A stretch of DNA of 64,000 nt from Ovis canadensis (lineage: Eukaryota > Chordata > Mammalia > Artiodactyla > Bovidae), in NCBI RefSeq assembly GCF_042477335.2, contig NC_091247.1:3680501-3744500 (forward strand). The letters are read 5' to 3'. The notes under the pieces were generated by a model. It was not told the origin of the DNA. It searched no databases and saw nothing but the letters and a program-made list of their open reading frames with translations. Position numbers and translations under genes: made by a program. Each line of letters opens with the position of its first letter. The first letter of the stretch is position 1. Positions 1 through 14,765 of this stretch are shown here, piece by piece.

Positions 1-462
1 TCAAAAGGACAGCTCAGTCTGGTGAACCTCAGTGTCCTGTGGGTGTCTGCTTGCTCCTAAGAAGTCATTGGTCTCGCTCTTTGATCAGGACGATGGGAAG
101 ACTGTGAGCACCCTGAAGGCGGAGCCACCCCCGAGTGTCTGGTGACTCGTAGGTGAAGGCTGGCTCCCTGAAGCCCCTGAGGCCTGGGGAGGAGGCCGTC
201 CATCGCTCTGGATGTTCAGAAGTTACGGCAGCGAAGTCACAAAATAGACCTCAGTTTTTTTAAAGATAATGAGCCTTGAAGAGCAGAGCTACCCGGCTGT
301 CTGCAGGAGTGTGGGTCACGTGGCCCGGGAGTCCTGAAGCGGGAGGGTGTTCCCAGGTCACAGTCTACCCCCACCACCCTCTGCAGGCCGGGAAGCTGAG
401 AGGCATAGGGGCTTTTTCTTGGAGCAGCTTTGGTAATTAAGTGGGACATAGACAGTAACACG

Positions 463-664
463 GGCTTCCCTGGTGGCACAGTGGTAAAGAATCCACCTGC
501 CAATGCAGGAGATGCCGGTTCAATCCCTGGGTCGGGAGGATCCCCTGGAGGAGGAAATGGCTACCCACTCCAGTAATCTTGCCTGGAGAATTCTGTGGAC
601 AGAAGAAACCTGGAAGGCTACGGTCCATAGGTCACAGAGTCAGATACGACTGAGTGACTGAGCA
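463..664 (+). mobile_element. Bov-tA SINE
   Basis: tRNA-derived ruminant SINE in sense orientation. It has the usual head (cttccctggtggcacagtgg), the internal RNA polymerase III-type segment around 'ggttcaatccctgggtcggg', and the Bov-A core 'ccactccagta..cttgcctggagaattc' ending in 'cgactgagtgactgagca'. It lies downstream of beta-lactoglobulin in the reading direction of that gene. Confidence 0.9.
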
Positions 665-756
665 TTCAGGTATGCATAAAAATATGAGTATACACTATGT
701 TATGTGTATATTCTTATTATCTAAAAAATCCCCACTTTGCTGTATACCTCATTTCC

Positions 757-1078
757 ATTCAGTTCAGCTCAGTTCAGTCGCTCAGTCTTTGTGACCCCAT
801 AAACCGCAGCACGCCAGGCCTCCCTGTCCATCACCAACTCCTGGAGTCCACCCAAACCCATGTCCATTGTGTTGGTGATGCCATCCAACCATCTCATCCT
901 CTGTCGTCCCCTTCTCCTCCTGCCCTCAATCTTTCCCAGCATCAGGGTCTTTTCAAATGAGTCAGCTCTTCACATCAGGTGGCCAAAGCATTGGAGTTTC
1001 AGCTTCAACATCAGTCCCTCCAATGAACACCCAGGACTGATCTCCTTTAGGATGAACTGGTTGGATCTCCTTGCTGTG
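757..1078 (-). mobile_element. BovB (RTE) LINE, 3'-end fragment
   Basis: Antisense copy of the last ~320 bp of BovB. It starts with the 3'-terminal (cagtt)n-like tract and runs through 'gccaggcctccctgtccatcacc', 'tcatcctctgtcgtcccc' and 'tggttggatctccttgc'. It is truncated on its 5' side near 1078, as is common for RTE insertions, and has no coding capacity. Confidence 0.9.
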
Positions 1079-1119
1079 TGTGCAGAACAAGTCTCCTTCC
1101 AACCGTGACCTCTTTTGCC

Positions 1120-1535
1120 CAGCTCCTCTATCTTGGGGAAATCTCTTTATTTCATTTTAGCACAGAAAAGATCAGTACGTTTTGGGTACATAAAGTTTGA
1201 TACCGACAGTAGTGGCTGGATTCATAAAAGGGCATAATTTGATCCATGAGCAACTTGAGTTTTCATATCAATATTTATTAGACTAAGAGACAGCCATTTT
1301 CCACTTTCTGTCCTTTGTCGAGTTTGGGTGTTGACTGAACACTCCAAGTTAACTGGTAGATGTCTCTGCCGAGTCCCTCCCTGGTTCCTGAAAGTTTCAA
1401 AGAGCCGCAGTGATGTGTGTGGGCCCCCAGTTGTCACAAGACTGTGATGCAGACGCCCTGGATCCCAGCCCCGCTGTCATCCTCTGAGCCAGACCACTCC
1501 CCACCCTGTGCCGGGCCTTCTCCACCCCCTGCCCG
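1120..1535. other. 3' flank of beta-lactoglobulin, no gene seen
   Basis: Single-copy-looking sequence, AT-richer up to about 1420 and GC-rich after. Homology to the second beta-lactoglobulin copy ends at about 1530, just past the polyadenylation region, so this marks the edge of the duplicated unit. The open frames here show no recognisable domain or codon pattern. Confidence 0.5.
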
Positions 1536-1577
1536 TCGTCCAGCAAAGACTCAGAAGGGAGAGCACAGGTTTATGCC

Positions 1578-1583
1578 TTTATT
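1578..1583 (-). terminator. PAEP: Polyadenylation signal of beta-lactoglobulin
   Basis: AATAAA on the minus strand, in the context ACCAATAAAGGCATAAACC. It lies near the end of the last, wholly untranslated exon, which by its acceptor runs from about 1921 down to about 1560. The same signal and flanks occur in the second copy at 27363-27368. Confidence 0.85.
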
Positions 1584-2153
1584 GGTGAAGGAGAAGCGGC
1601 CCAGAGCAGGAGGCCCCAGGAGGAGCCTGGAGGGGCCTGGGTCCCAGGAGGGGTGACTGCAGTCCTGGTCCCTCCTAGTCCCCCTGATGGGGGGGGGGCG
1701 GTGGTGACGTCGTCTGTCCCCAGAGGAGCCAAGGCTCCCGGGCCCTGAAATGGACATGGGGCCCCCCTGTGATTCCTGGGGCACCTGCCAGACCCTTGCC
1801 AGCCTCTCCATGGCTGGTGGTTCAGGACAGCCCCTCCTCGGGAGAAGGACCCGCCTAGCCTCCCCCTTAGGTACCCACTTCCTGGGCCTCCACCTTAGCC
1901 CTTAGCTCTGCCCGGAAGGAGCTGGAGGAGGTCAGTGTGTGAGGCCAGGACACAGGTCACCCCACAAGAGTGGGCACGCGGCCAGCCAGCTCTGCAGTCG
2001 CCAGGAGGGACCCCAGCTTCCAGCCATTCTCACAGGGGGACCCCAGGGCCTGATGTGGGGTCCCAGGCCCCACCAAGACCCCCTACCCCATGTGTGTGCC
2101 CAGGACGTGGGGCAGGGCAGGCAGCTTACCCCAGAGGCACCGGCAGGGGCTCA

Positions 2154-6227
<4,074 letters not shown>

Positions 6228-6267
6228 GGCTGCAGCTGGGGTCGTGCTTCTGAGCTCTGCAGGGAGT

Positions 6268-6680
6268 GGAGGGCTGAGACAGCAGGCTTGGGGCCTTATA
6301 CAGGAGGCGTGCCGGCCAGCCAGCCCGGGCTAGGCCCCCAGCCACGCGGTTCCCGGAATCCCACTTGGCTCATCCTCAGGCCCTGGGGTGGCTTCCTCTA
6401 AGAGGACAATAGGAGGCCTTCTTCCATCCAAGGCCAAGCAGGAAGTCCCCCTCTGGGCCTAGACGGTTCCTGGTAGACCCCAGAAGCGGGGGCACAGGTG
6501 GGTGTCTGGACTCAGGGTCCAGGCTGGCTGCCAGTGCCAGGAACACTTCCGGGGTCAGCCTCTTAGACAAGGACAGGTCAGAGCCAGCACTGGGGACAGG
6601 TGTGTCCTGGAGGGTGGCCTCTGCCTTGGGCACCAGCTCCTCCAAACCATGTGACCGTGGCCTTGGGTGAAGGGATCTCT
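6268..6680 (-). promoter_or_regulatory. PAEP: Beta-lactoglobulin promoter
   Basis: TATA box TATAAG (6300-6295) lies about 30 bp before the expected start at about 6267, giving a 5' UTR of about 40 nt. TTCCCGGAA at 6350-6358 is a perfect TTCN3GAA palindrome and would be the proximal STAT5 (formerly MPBF) site known for this mammary, prolactin-responsive promoter. The same region, up to about 6580, is recognisable upstream of both other copies (about 32.66-33.02 kb and 42.19-42.54 kb). Assignment of factors is from family knowledge; only the motifs are seen here. Confidence 0.8.
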
Positions 6681-6689
6681 GCAGTCACC

Positions 6690-8735
6690 CACCCTCTGCA
6701 GGCTGGGGCAAGGGGGACATGGGGTTCAGGTCGAGCTCCGAGGGGGGACCTGGTCGGTATCGAGGGCTCTGCAAGCACCTGCTGCCCAGTTAGGGCAGCA
6801 AAAATGGCAATGGCAATGACAAGAGTCATAATAACCCCAGGACGGGAAAGTGACCTGACCCCTGCGGCGGGGGCACGGCTGAGCAGCACTGGGGCTAATG
6901 CAGGCACGTGGGATGCGCAGGCCCACAGGGCCCAACCTCCCACCTCCCGCCTCTCACATTTTAAATCTCCCAGGACACTTCCCTCCACACCGCTCAGGCT
7001 ACAGTGAGCTGCCTGCAGACCTCAGGAGCAGTGGGAATGCTGGTGCTGGGTGTGTTGCTGAGCACAGAGGAGGCCCGAGCAGGGAGGGTGCAGGACAGGC
7101 CTCCTGGCTGAATCCACATGGGCGTCGGTACCCAGCAGGCTGTGGGTGCCTTGTGCCTCTGGCAAAGGGGGTGCAAAAGCCTTCAGTTGACATTCTAAGT
7201 GACTAAACCGCTCATCACAGGGGTGGGGTGGGCGTATTGGGATAGGGGAATGGGAGCAAGGTGGGGGAATCTCCTGATAGCGGGGATGTCTCCTGATAGC
7301 AGGGACCTGGTGGGTCAGCCCCTCTTCCCCCCTGAACTGTAGGGTCTTTCCAGGGGGCCCGCTGGCCTGGTCAGCATCTTGGGTGGAGGTTCAGGGGTCT
7401 CCTAAACTAGCTCCGGCTTGCTCTCTGGCCTCTGGTTTCCTTCCCAGAGAGACTGTTGGTGACTGTAGCAGGAAAGAGCTCACTCACGGGAGCAGACCCC
7501 CAGCCGCCCCCAGACCCCCCTTTCCTGTGATGGAAAGAGGAGGCTTAGCCAGCTTCAGTCCTTGCCCTGATCTGTATTAGCACCTTTAATTCTTGCAACA
7601 AGCCTCGAAGCTCAGTGTTTCATGAAGAACCTGGGTTTTACGATAAACCCCAGGTTCCATGTTTTGCGATGAACTGCAAGCTGTGATGGGGTTGAAGGAT
7701 GTCGCTCCAGAACTCAGATCCACCGGGAACTTCAGGTTGGAATCTTGTTTGGAATCTAGGTCTTTACAGATGTGAGCTGTTCAGGTGAGGCTGGAACAGG
7801 GGCTAATCTAATGTCCGGTGTCCTTGTGAGAGAAAACGGGGACACGGAGGGGACATGGGGAGAAGGTGTGGGAACACGGAGGCAGAGACTAGACTGAGGT
7901 GTCTACAAGATCAGGCTCAAGGGTGCGGCACCAGGAGCTGGAGGCAGCAGCAGGGGGGCAAGGATCCCTCCCTGGAGCCTCTGGAGGGAGCTCGGCCTGT
8001 TCGACGTCCGGACTGGGACTTCTGATCTCAGAGGGGACAGGGGGCACCCCTGCAGTGAGGAGCCCTTCCCCATAGGTAGCCCCACGAACACCAGCACGGG
8101 TGGTTTGGACACCGGCGTTAGATGCGAGGGGCTGTGACCCCAGCACCGCTCTGCTTTCAGAACTGGGTGATGCAGGGCGAAAGGAGGTCAGCCAGGGAGA
8201 AACGAGCGCCCTGTTCCCCAGCGAGCTTAGGAAATCTGGGTGCCACCAACCTCGGGACGTCTGAGCTGCAGGGTCTCCCAAGTTCCTGTGAACCGTGACC
8301 ACAAACCATGCCCTTCAGGGCAAAGCTATTCATAACTTCCAGGAACCTTCAGCTTCCAGAGAATACCATCCAGAGAGAGAGACGGAAATAAAGCAGCTCT
8401 GGTCTGGGGCAGCTGGGACTGACCACTGTAGGAGGGAGACTGGGGCAATCTTTCCCAAGGGCTGCCCCAGACAGGGGGGCCTGGGAGGGGACCTGGACCC
8501 CCGTCGGCTCTCAGCATCTCCCCGTCCTGCCAAAACCCCTGCTCCTCAGAAGCAGGTCAGATCCTGGGCCTGTAAGTGCAGAAGCAAGGAATCACTTCTC
8601 AGAATGAAATTGTGGGGCTGGGCAGGGTCAGTGGGCTTTCACACACTCTAGGATGCCATGCTGCTTGGGGCCCCAGCCCTGGCCCCAGGAAGCCAGCATG
8701 AGTCTTGCTGGTCGATGCTGTGTGCTCCCATGCAT
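6690..8735. other. Upstream flank of beta-lactoglobulin, no gene seen
   Basis: About 2 kb of mostly unique sequence. At 7565-7620 there is a weak MIR-like segment ('cctttaattcttgcaacaa'). At 7627-7657 there is a short imperfect hairpin (arms GAACCTGGG and CCCAGGTTC). Open frames here lack conserved domains and have no plausible splice context. Distal control elements may lie here but cannot be told by eye. Confidence 0.4.
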
Positions 8736-8929
8736 GTCCAATAAAATGGACAACCTAGAAGAAACGGACACATTCCTAGACATGTACAATCTCCCAAGAC
8801 TGAACCCGGAAGAAATAGAAAATATGAACAGACCAGTTACCAGTAATGAAATTGAATCAATAATTTTTAAAAAATTCCCTCAAGCAGGAGTCCAGGACCA
8901 GACGGTTTCACAGCTGTATTCCACCAAAC

Positions 8930-9140
8930 TCCTTTTTCCGGTTGTGCTGGGTCTTCCCTGCTGTATGTGGGCTTTCTCTGGTCGTGGCCCGTGGGCACTG
9001 CAGCGGTTGCAGCTCAGTGGTTGCAGCTTGGGGGCTTGTTGCCCTGCAGCATGTGGGATCTTATTAATGGTTCCCTGACCAGGGATCAAACCCACATCCC
9101 TGAGGCGGATTCTCAACCACCGGCTCACCAGGGAAGTCCC
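8930..9140 (-). mobile_element. tRNA-derived SINE (CHR/ART2-like)
   Basis: Antisense SINE inside the old L1. Diagnostic segments are 'ggtcgtggcccgtgggc', 'gcatgtgggatctta', 'ccctgaccagggatcaaacc' and the terminal 'caccagggaagtccc', which is the complement of the tRNA-like head. Confidence 0.75.
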
Positions 9141-10583
9141 CAAACATTTAAAGAAGAGTTAATACCTATCCTACTCAAACTATTCCAAAAAATCAAAGAG
9201 GAGGAAATGCTTCTAAACTCTCTCTATGAGGCCAGCATCACCCTGATACTAAAACCAGACAAAACCTTTCTTAGGCCAATATCATTGATGAATAGAGATG
9301 CAAAAATACCCAACAGAATATTAGCAAAGTGAATTCAAAAATACATTGAAAGCTCATGATCAAGTGAGGTTTATCCCAGGGATACAAAGATATCCACAAA
9401 TCAATCAATGTGATATACCACGTTAACAAATTGAAGAATGGAAATCATTAACAAAATGAAGAATAAAAATCATTAATGAATTGAAGAGTAAAAATCATCT
9501 CAATAGATGCAGGAAAAACTTTTGACAAAATTCAACATACTTTTATGATAAAAACTCTCAACAAGGTGGGTATAGAGGCAATAGACCTCCATATAATGAA
9601 GGCCACATATGACAAGCCCACAGTAAACATTATAATTAATGGTGGAAAACTGAAAGCATTTCCTCTAAGGTCAGAAAAATAAGACAAGGATGTCCACTCT
9701 TGCCACTTTTATTCGGTATAGTATTGGGAATCCTAGTCGTACTCAGACAGAAAGAAATCAAAGAAATCCAGGTTGGAAGGGAAGAAGGAAAACTGCCACT
9801 GTTTGCAGATGACATGACACCTTGTCCTACCATACCATACCATTTTCTTCAGAAAATCCTCAAGATGTCACCAAAAAGCTAATAAGTAAATTCAGTAAAG
9901 TAGCAGGATACAAAATTAATACATAGAAATCTGTTGCAGGATACAAAATTAATACATAGAAATCTGTTGCTTTTCTATATATACACTAACAATGAGCTAT
10001 CAGAAAGAGAAACTAAGAAAATTACCTCATTCACAATTGTATCAAAGGAATAAAATACTGAGGAATGACTCTAACCAAGGAGGTGTAAGACCTGTACTCA
10101 GAAAACTGCAATGAAAGAAACTGATAGGAGGAATTGAAGATGATATAGAGGGGGAAAATATATCATGCTCACAGATGTGAAGAGTTAATATTGTTAAAGT
10201 GACTGTACTACCCAATGACTATATCTGTAGCTTTACATATTCAATGCAATCCTTATCAAAATACCAGCATCATTTTTCACAGAACTAGAACAAACAATTC
10301 TAAAAATTGTGTGGAGACACTAAAGACCCAAACAGCAGAACACAATCTTGAGAAAGAACAGAGCTGGAGGTATCAGGCTTTATGACTTCAGACTATAGCT
10401 GAAAGCTACAGCCACCAAAAAAGTGTGGCACTAACATGAAAACAGACACAGAGATCAGCGGAACAGAACAGAGTCCAAAAATGAACTCAGCTATGATGGT
10501 TGGTTAATCGACAACAAAGGAGGCAAGAACACACAACGAGGAAGACAGTCTCTTCAATAAACGGTGCTGGGAAAACTCTTCAG

Positions 10584-12054
10584 TTCAGTTCAGTCACTCA
10601 GTCGTGCCCAACTCTTTGTGACCCCATGAACTGCAGCACGCCAGGCCTCCCTGTCCATCATCAGCTCCCGGAGTTTACTCAAATTCATGTCCATTGAGTC
10701 GGTGATGCCATCCAGCCATCTCATCCTCTGTCGTCCCCTTCTCCTCCTGCCCTCAATCTTTCCCAGCATCAGGGTCTTTTCTAATGAGTCAGGTCTTCAC
10801 ATGAGGTGGCCAAAGTATTGAAGTTTCAGCTTCAGCATCCGTCCTTCCAATGAACACCCAGGACTGATCTCCTTTAGGATGGACTGGTTGGATCTCCTTG
10901 CAGTCCCAGGGACTCTCAAGAGTCTTCTCCAACAGCACAGTTCAAAAGCATCAATTCTTCGGCGCTCAGCTTTCTTTACAGTCCAACTCTCACATCCATA
11001 CATGACCACTGGAAAAACCATAGCCTTGACTAGACGGACCTTTGTTGGCAAAGTAATGTCTCTGCTTTTGAATATGCTGTCTAAGTTGGTCATAACTTTC
11101 CTTCCAAGGAGTAAGCATCTTTTAATTTCATGGCTACAATCACCATCTGCAGTGATTTTGGAGCCCCCAAAAATAAAGTCTGACACTGTTTCCACTGTTT
11201 CCCCATCTATTTGCCATGAGGTGATGGGACCAGATACCATGATCTTAGTTTTCTGAATGTTGAGATTTAAGCCAACTTTTTCACTCTCCTCTTTTGCTTT
11301 CATTAAGAGGCTTTTTAGTTCCTCTTCACTTTCTGCCATAAGGGTGGTGTCATCTGCATATCTGAGCTTATTGATATTTCTCCAGGCAATCTTGATTGCA
11401 GCTTGTGCTTCTTCCAGCCCAGCATTTCTCATGATGTACTCTGCATAGAAGTTAAATAAGCAGGGTGACAATATACAGCCTTGACATACTCCTTTTCCTA
11501 TTTGGAACCAGTCTGTTGTTCCATGTCCAGTTCTAACTGTTGCTTCCTGACTTGCATACAGATTTCTCAAGAGGCAGGTCAGGTGGTCTGGTATTCCCAT
11601 CTCTTTCAGAATTTTCCACAGTTTATCGTGATCCACACAGTCAAAGGCTTTGGCATAGTCAATAAAGCAGAAATAGATGTTTTTCTGGAACTCTCTTGCT
11701 CTTTCGATGATCCAGCGGATGTTGGCAATTTGATCTCTGGTTCCTCTGCCTTTTCTAAAACCAACTTGAACACTTGGAAGTTCATGATTCACATATTGCT
11801 GAAGCTTGGCTTGGAGAATTTTAAGCATTACTTTACTAGCGTGTGAGATGAGTGCAATCGTGCAGCAGTTTGAGCATTCTTTGGCATTGCCTTTCTTTGG
11901 GATTGGAATGAAAACTGACCTTTTCCGGTCCTGTGGCCACTGCTGAGGTTTCCAAATTTGTGACATATTGAGTGCAGCACTTTCACAGCATCATCTTTCA
12001 GGATTTGAAACAGCTCAACTGGAATTCCATGACCTCTACTAGCTTTGTTCACAA
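10584..12054 (-). mobile_element. BovB LINE, 5'-truncated, with reverse transcriptase
   Basis: RTE-clade retroelement, 1471 bp, bounded by a perfect 14-bp target-site duplication (ggaaaactcttcag at 10570-10583 and 12055-12068) within the old L1. It keeps a 389-codon open frame (11966-10797) that covers the reverse transcriptase, with the YADD catalytic box (as RYADDTTLM) and FIDYAKAFDCVDH. The endonuclease part is missing. An RT domain this open suggests a fairly young copy, but without the 5' half it cannot move by itself. Confidence 0.95.
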
Positions 12055-12344
12055 GGAAAACTCTTCAGCTGCATGCAAAAGGATCCAACCAGGCTACTTT
12101 CTAACACTGTATACAAAAATAAACTCAAAATGGATTAAAGACTTAGATGTAAACCTGAAACTAAAACTCCTAGAAGAAAATGTAGGCAGGACATTCCTTT
12201 TAAGGAAGAGGAAACATTTGAGATAGACTTGCAGCACTGACAAGAATTTAACAAGAGGGACTAGAACGAGCAAAGCTAGAGGCAAACAGGATAATGTGTA
12301 TTAAAGAAACATGAGACAACCAAGTATATGTTTTGTGTAGATTG

Positions 12345-12559
12345 AAAGTGAAAGTGAAGTCGCTCAGTTGTGTCCGACTCTTTGCGACCCAGTGGACTGT
12401 AGCTTACCAGGCTTCTCTGTTCATGGGATTCTCCAGGCAAGAATACTGGAGTGGGTTACCATTTCCTTCTCCAGGGGATCTTCCCGACTCAGGGATCGAA
12501 TCCAGGTCTCCTGCACTGGAGGCAGAAGCTTTAACCTCTGAGCCACCAGGGAAGCCCCT
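12345..12559 (-). mobile_element. Bov-tA SINE
   Basis: Antisense Bov-tA. It starts with the 'gaaagtgaaagtgaagtcgc' tail, runs through 'gactctttgcgaccc' and 'ccaggcaagaatactggag', and ends at the complement of the tRNA head, 'gagccaccagggaagcccc'. Confidence 0.92.
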
Positions 12560-13460
12560 TGTGTAGGTTAGGAGTGAACAAATTAAAATTTTAACTAGGT
12601 TTACATTTTTGGAAATCTCAAAAAGTCAGATAAACATTTTACTTAATTCACTAGACAATAAGGAGCTGTTGGAGATTTTTGAGAAGATTATCTTAGTAAA
12701 GATATTTAAGATACACTAGATGAAATATTAAAAACACAATCGGGAATTAAGAGGTCATTGCCCTTGCCTCTCTGGGTCTGACTTCCAGCAGCAATGTGCC
12801 TGAGGGGAGTTTGGAGCTAACGAGCCGTGACCAGGCCCACAGCAGGACTGAGATTCCGTACACAAGTGTCGGGGCTCGGGATCCTTGTTGATGACAAAGC
12901 GCCGGGCGGTGCTGCACATGCTGAAGCCCGAGCCGCTAAGCAGCAGGTGAGAACCTGGTCCTGAGTGTGACGGAAGAAGTAGCCAAGAGAACGCAGATGA
13001 GACAGGGGTGTTACCTGCAAAACCTGAGCGTGGATGACTCGGTTCTGAGCCTTGCTTAATGGAAGCATCCAAAACAGTGACTGTTTCCTGGGCAACTGTG
13101 CTGATTCTCAGAATGGCCTCCTGAAGGTCACCAAAACGCACGTGCCTCAACACACATGGTTTGGATTGGATCTAACAAGTTGGGACTAGACTGAGCGACT
13201 TAGAGAGTCATCCCTCCTCCTTCTCTCCTAATTTCTTAAAAGCACGGTGGGGCTGCTGAGAGAAAACACGTAGAACGAGGGAGATGAGATAGAGTTGCTC
13301 CAGGTCAGGGCTGTGAGCGCGCTCATCTCCCAGCAGGGTCCGTGTTTGTGGAAGGAATAGAGGCAGGAGTGGATGAGTTAGGAGGACGCATGATGGAGTT
13401 TTGATGAAGGTTTGTTTATAGGACTGCAGTTCAAATAAATCAGGAAAAATATGGTCAGCC
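12560..13460. other. Intergenic, no gene recognised
   Basis: AT-rich to about 12740, then mixed composition. No repeat family or coding exon was recognised. The open frames on the minus strand (12755-13153) have no conserved motif or splice context. Confidence 0.35.
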
Positions 13461-13749
13461 ATGTCCTGTGGCAGGCAGGAGTCAACAGCCTTGCCAGTGT
13501 CCTAATGAAACTGAGCAGGACCCTATGGGGCCTCCCCAAAACAGGCTTCCCCCCACCCCCATGTCCTCCGCCTGCCTCTTGTCTGTAAAAAAGCTTTAGC
13601 CTCCTAAGCTTTCCCGCACTTCCAAAGAGTACATTTAATCAGAGAAGTGAGAAAATACAGAAGAAAGGGAAACAGTCAAACAAGTAAATACAGTAATAGC
13701 TTAGCCATTAAGCAAAGTCCAGGACTTAATTCCTCCTCAAGGGCTATGG

Positions 13750-13853
13750 CAACCCACTCCAGTATTCTTGCCTGGAGAATCCGATGGACAGAGGAGCCTG
13801 GTGGGCTACAGTCCACAGGGTCACACAGAGTGAGACACGACTTAGCGACTAAA
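13750..13853 (+). mobile_element. Bov-tA SINE, 5'-truncated, with target-site duplication
   Basis: Only the Bov-A 3' half is present ('ccactccagtattcttgcc' to 'cgacttagcgact'). It is flanked by the 12-bp direct repeat caagggctatgg at 13738-13749 and 13854-13865, so the insertion is clear. It lies in the LTR-like element. Confidence 0.93.
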
Positions 13854-13914
13854 CAAGGGCTATGGAGAATATCCTGAGCCATGTCCTGTGAGTTTTTCTG
13901 CAGATACTGAGATC

Positions 13915-13931
13915 ACCCCCCCCCCCCCCCA
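13915..13931 (+). repeat. Poly-C tract
   Basis: A run of about 17 C within the LTR-like element. It is likely length-polymorphic and a weak point for assembly. Confidence 0.9.
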
Positions 13932-14254
13932 CCAGTGGAAGCAGGTAAGTATATGCTGCCCACAGACCAGGTGGACCCCAGATCAGGTGGAACTAGAAGG
14001 CTGACCATGGCGACTCGTGATGACCTCAACGTTAACCGATAAGAAGAATGTCCACAAGCTGATCAGATACCCTGTAGCCCACATAGCCTGTAGCCCACCC
14101 CTGTCTTTGAAAAACCCTTCCCTGAAAGCCTTCAGGGGTTTGGGTCTTTTGACCGCTAGTGACTTGGACTCCTTGCTTGGCACCTGCAGTAAACACTGCC
14201 CTTTTTTCACGACCCTGGTGTCAGGAGACTGGCTTTACTGCGTGTGAGTGAGAG

Positions 14255-14762
14255 GATCCAAGTTTGGTTTAGTAGTGCTAATGATAAAGATTCTTTTTTA
14301 AAGACTGCAAAATATGTTTCTCTGACTTTTCTACTGCTACTGGGAACAAACGTGAGCCCAGGGCCAACCTCCCCCCAAGTCTGCCCTGCGGGGTCTATGG
14401 CCCTAACCCCAGAAACACGGCCAAGAGCAGGACGGGTATTTCAGATGAGACAGTCCTAATGCAAGGTCTGCTCGCTGTCTCTTTCAGGGAAACACACATT
14501 CTGAAACCAGAGTCTCCGCCTTCTCCTTGGGAAATGCAGCAAAGGATAACACGAAGCTCAGAAGGGAGACTTGGGGGAAAGACTGGCGCCACAGAGCAAG
14601 AAATGTGGTTGCGAATCAGCTCTGTGTGATCAGAATTTACAAATACACCCACTTCACGGAAAGTCTTGAGTGCTGCTAAGAATATGTCTGGTTGAACAAT
14701 GTGTTAAATTCTGGGAAACAGCTATATTCTAAGCCATTCTCTAGAGCAAAATTATTTTAAAG
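14255..14762. other. Intergenic, nothing recognised
   Basis: About 500 bp between the LTR-like element and the next BovB. No exon, SINE or LINE signature was recognised. Confidence 0.35.
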
Positions 14763-14765
14763 TAA

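Larger units (their letters stand above)
8737..12330 (+). mobile_element. Decayed L1 LINE ORF2 fragment, split by later insertions
   Basis: Pieces of an old L1 ORF2 in sense orientation at about 8737-8930, 9141-10583 and 12069-12330. Recognisable blocks include the region before the reverse transcriptase, 'caatagatgcagg', 'tttgcagatgacatg' (the FADD box, here F-A-D-D-M) and a C-terminal part. Many stops and frameshifts are present, so it is not functional. It is interrupted by a SINE (8930-9140) and a BovB (10584-12054), so it is older than both. Confidence 0.85.
13465..14250 (+). mobile_element. LTR-like element, same family as the one near 38.0-38.7 kb
   Basis: Shares diagnostic stretches with 37985-38676: 'gtctgtaaaaaagc' against 'gtctgtagaaaactc', 'cattaagcaaagtc', and 'atcctgagccatgtcctg' against 'ttctgagccatatcctg'. 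Composition and layout suggest a solo ERV LTR with no internal retroviral genes. A Bov-tA fragment has inserted at 13750-13853 and a run of C interrupts it at about 13915. Exact ends were not determined. Confidence 0.5.
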
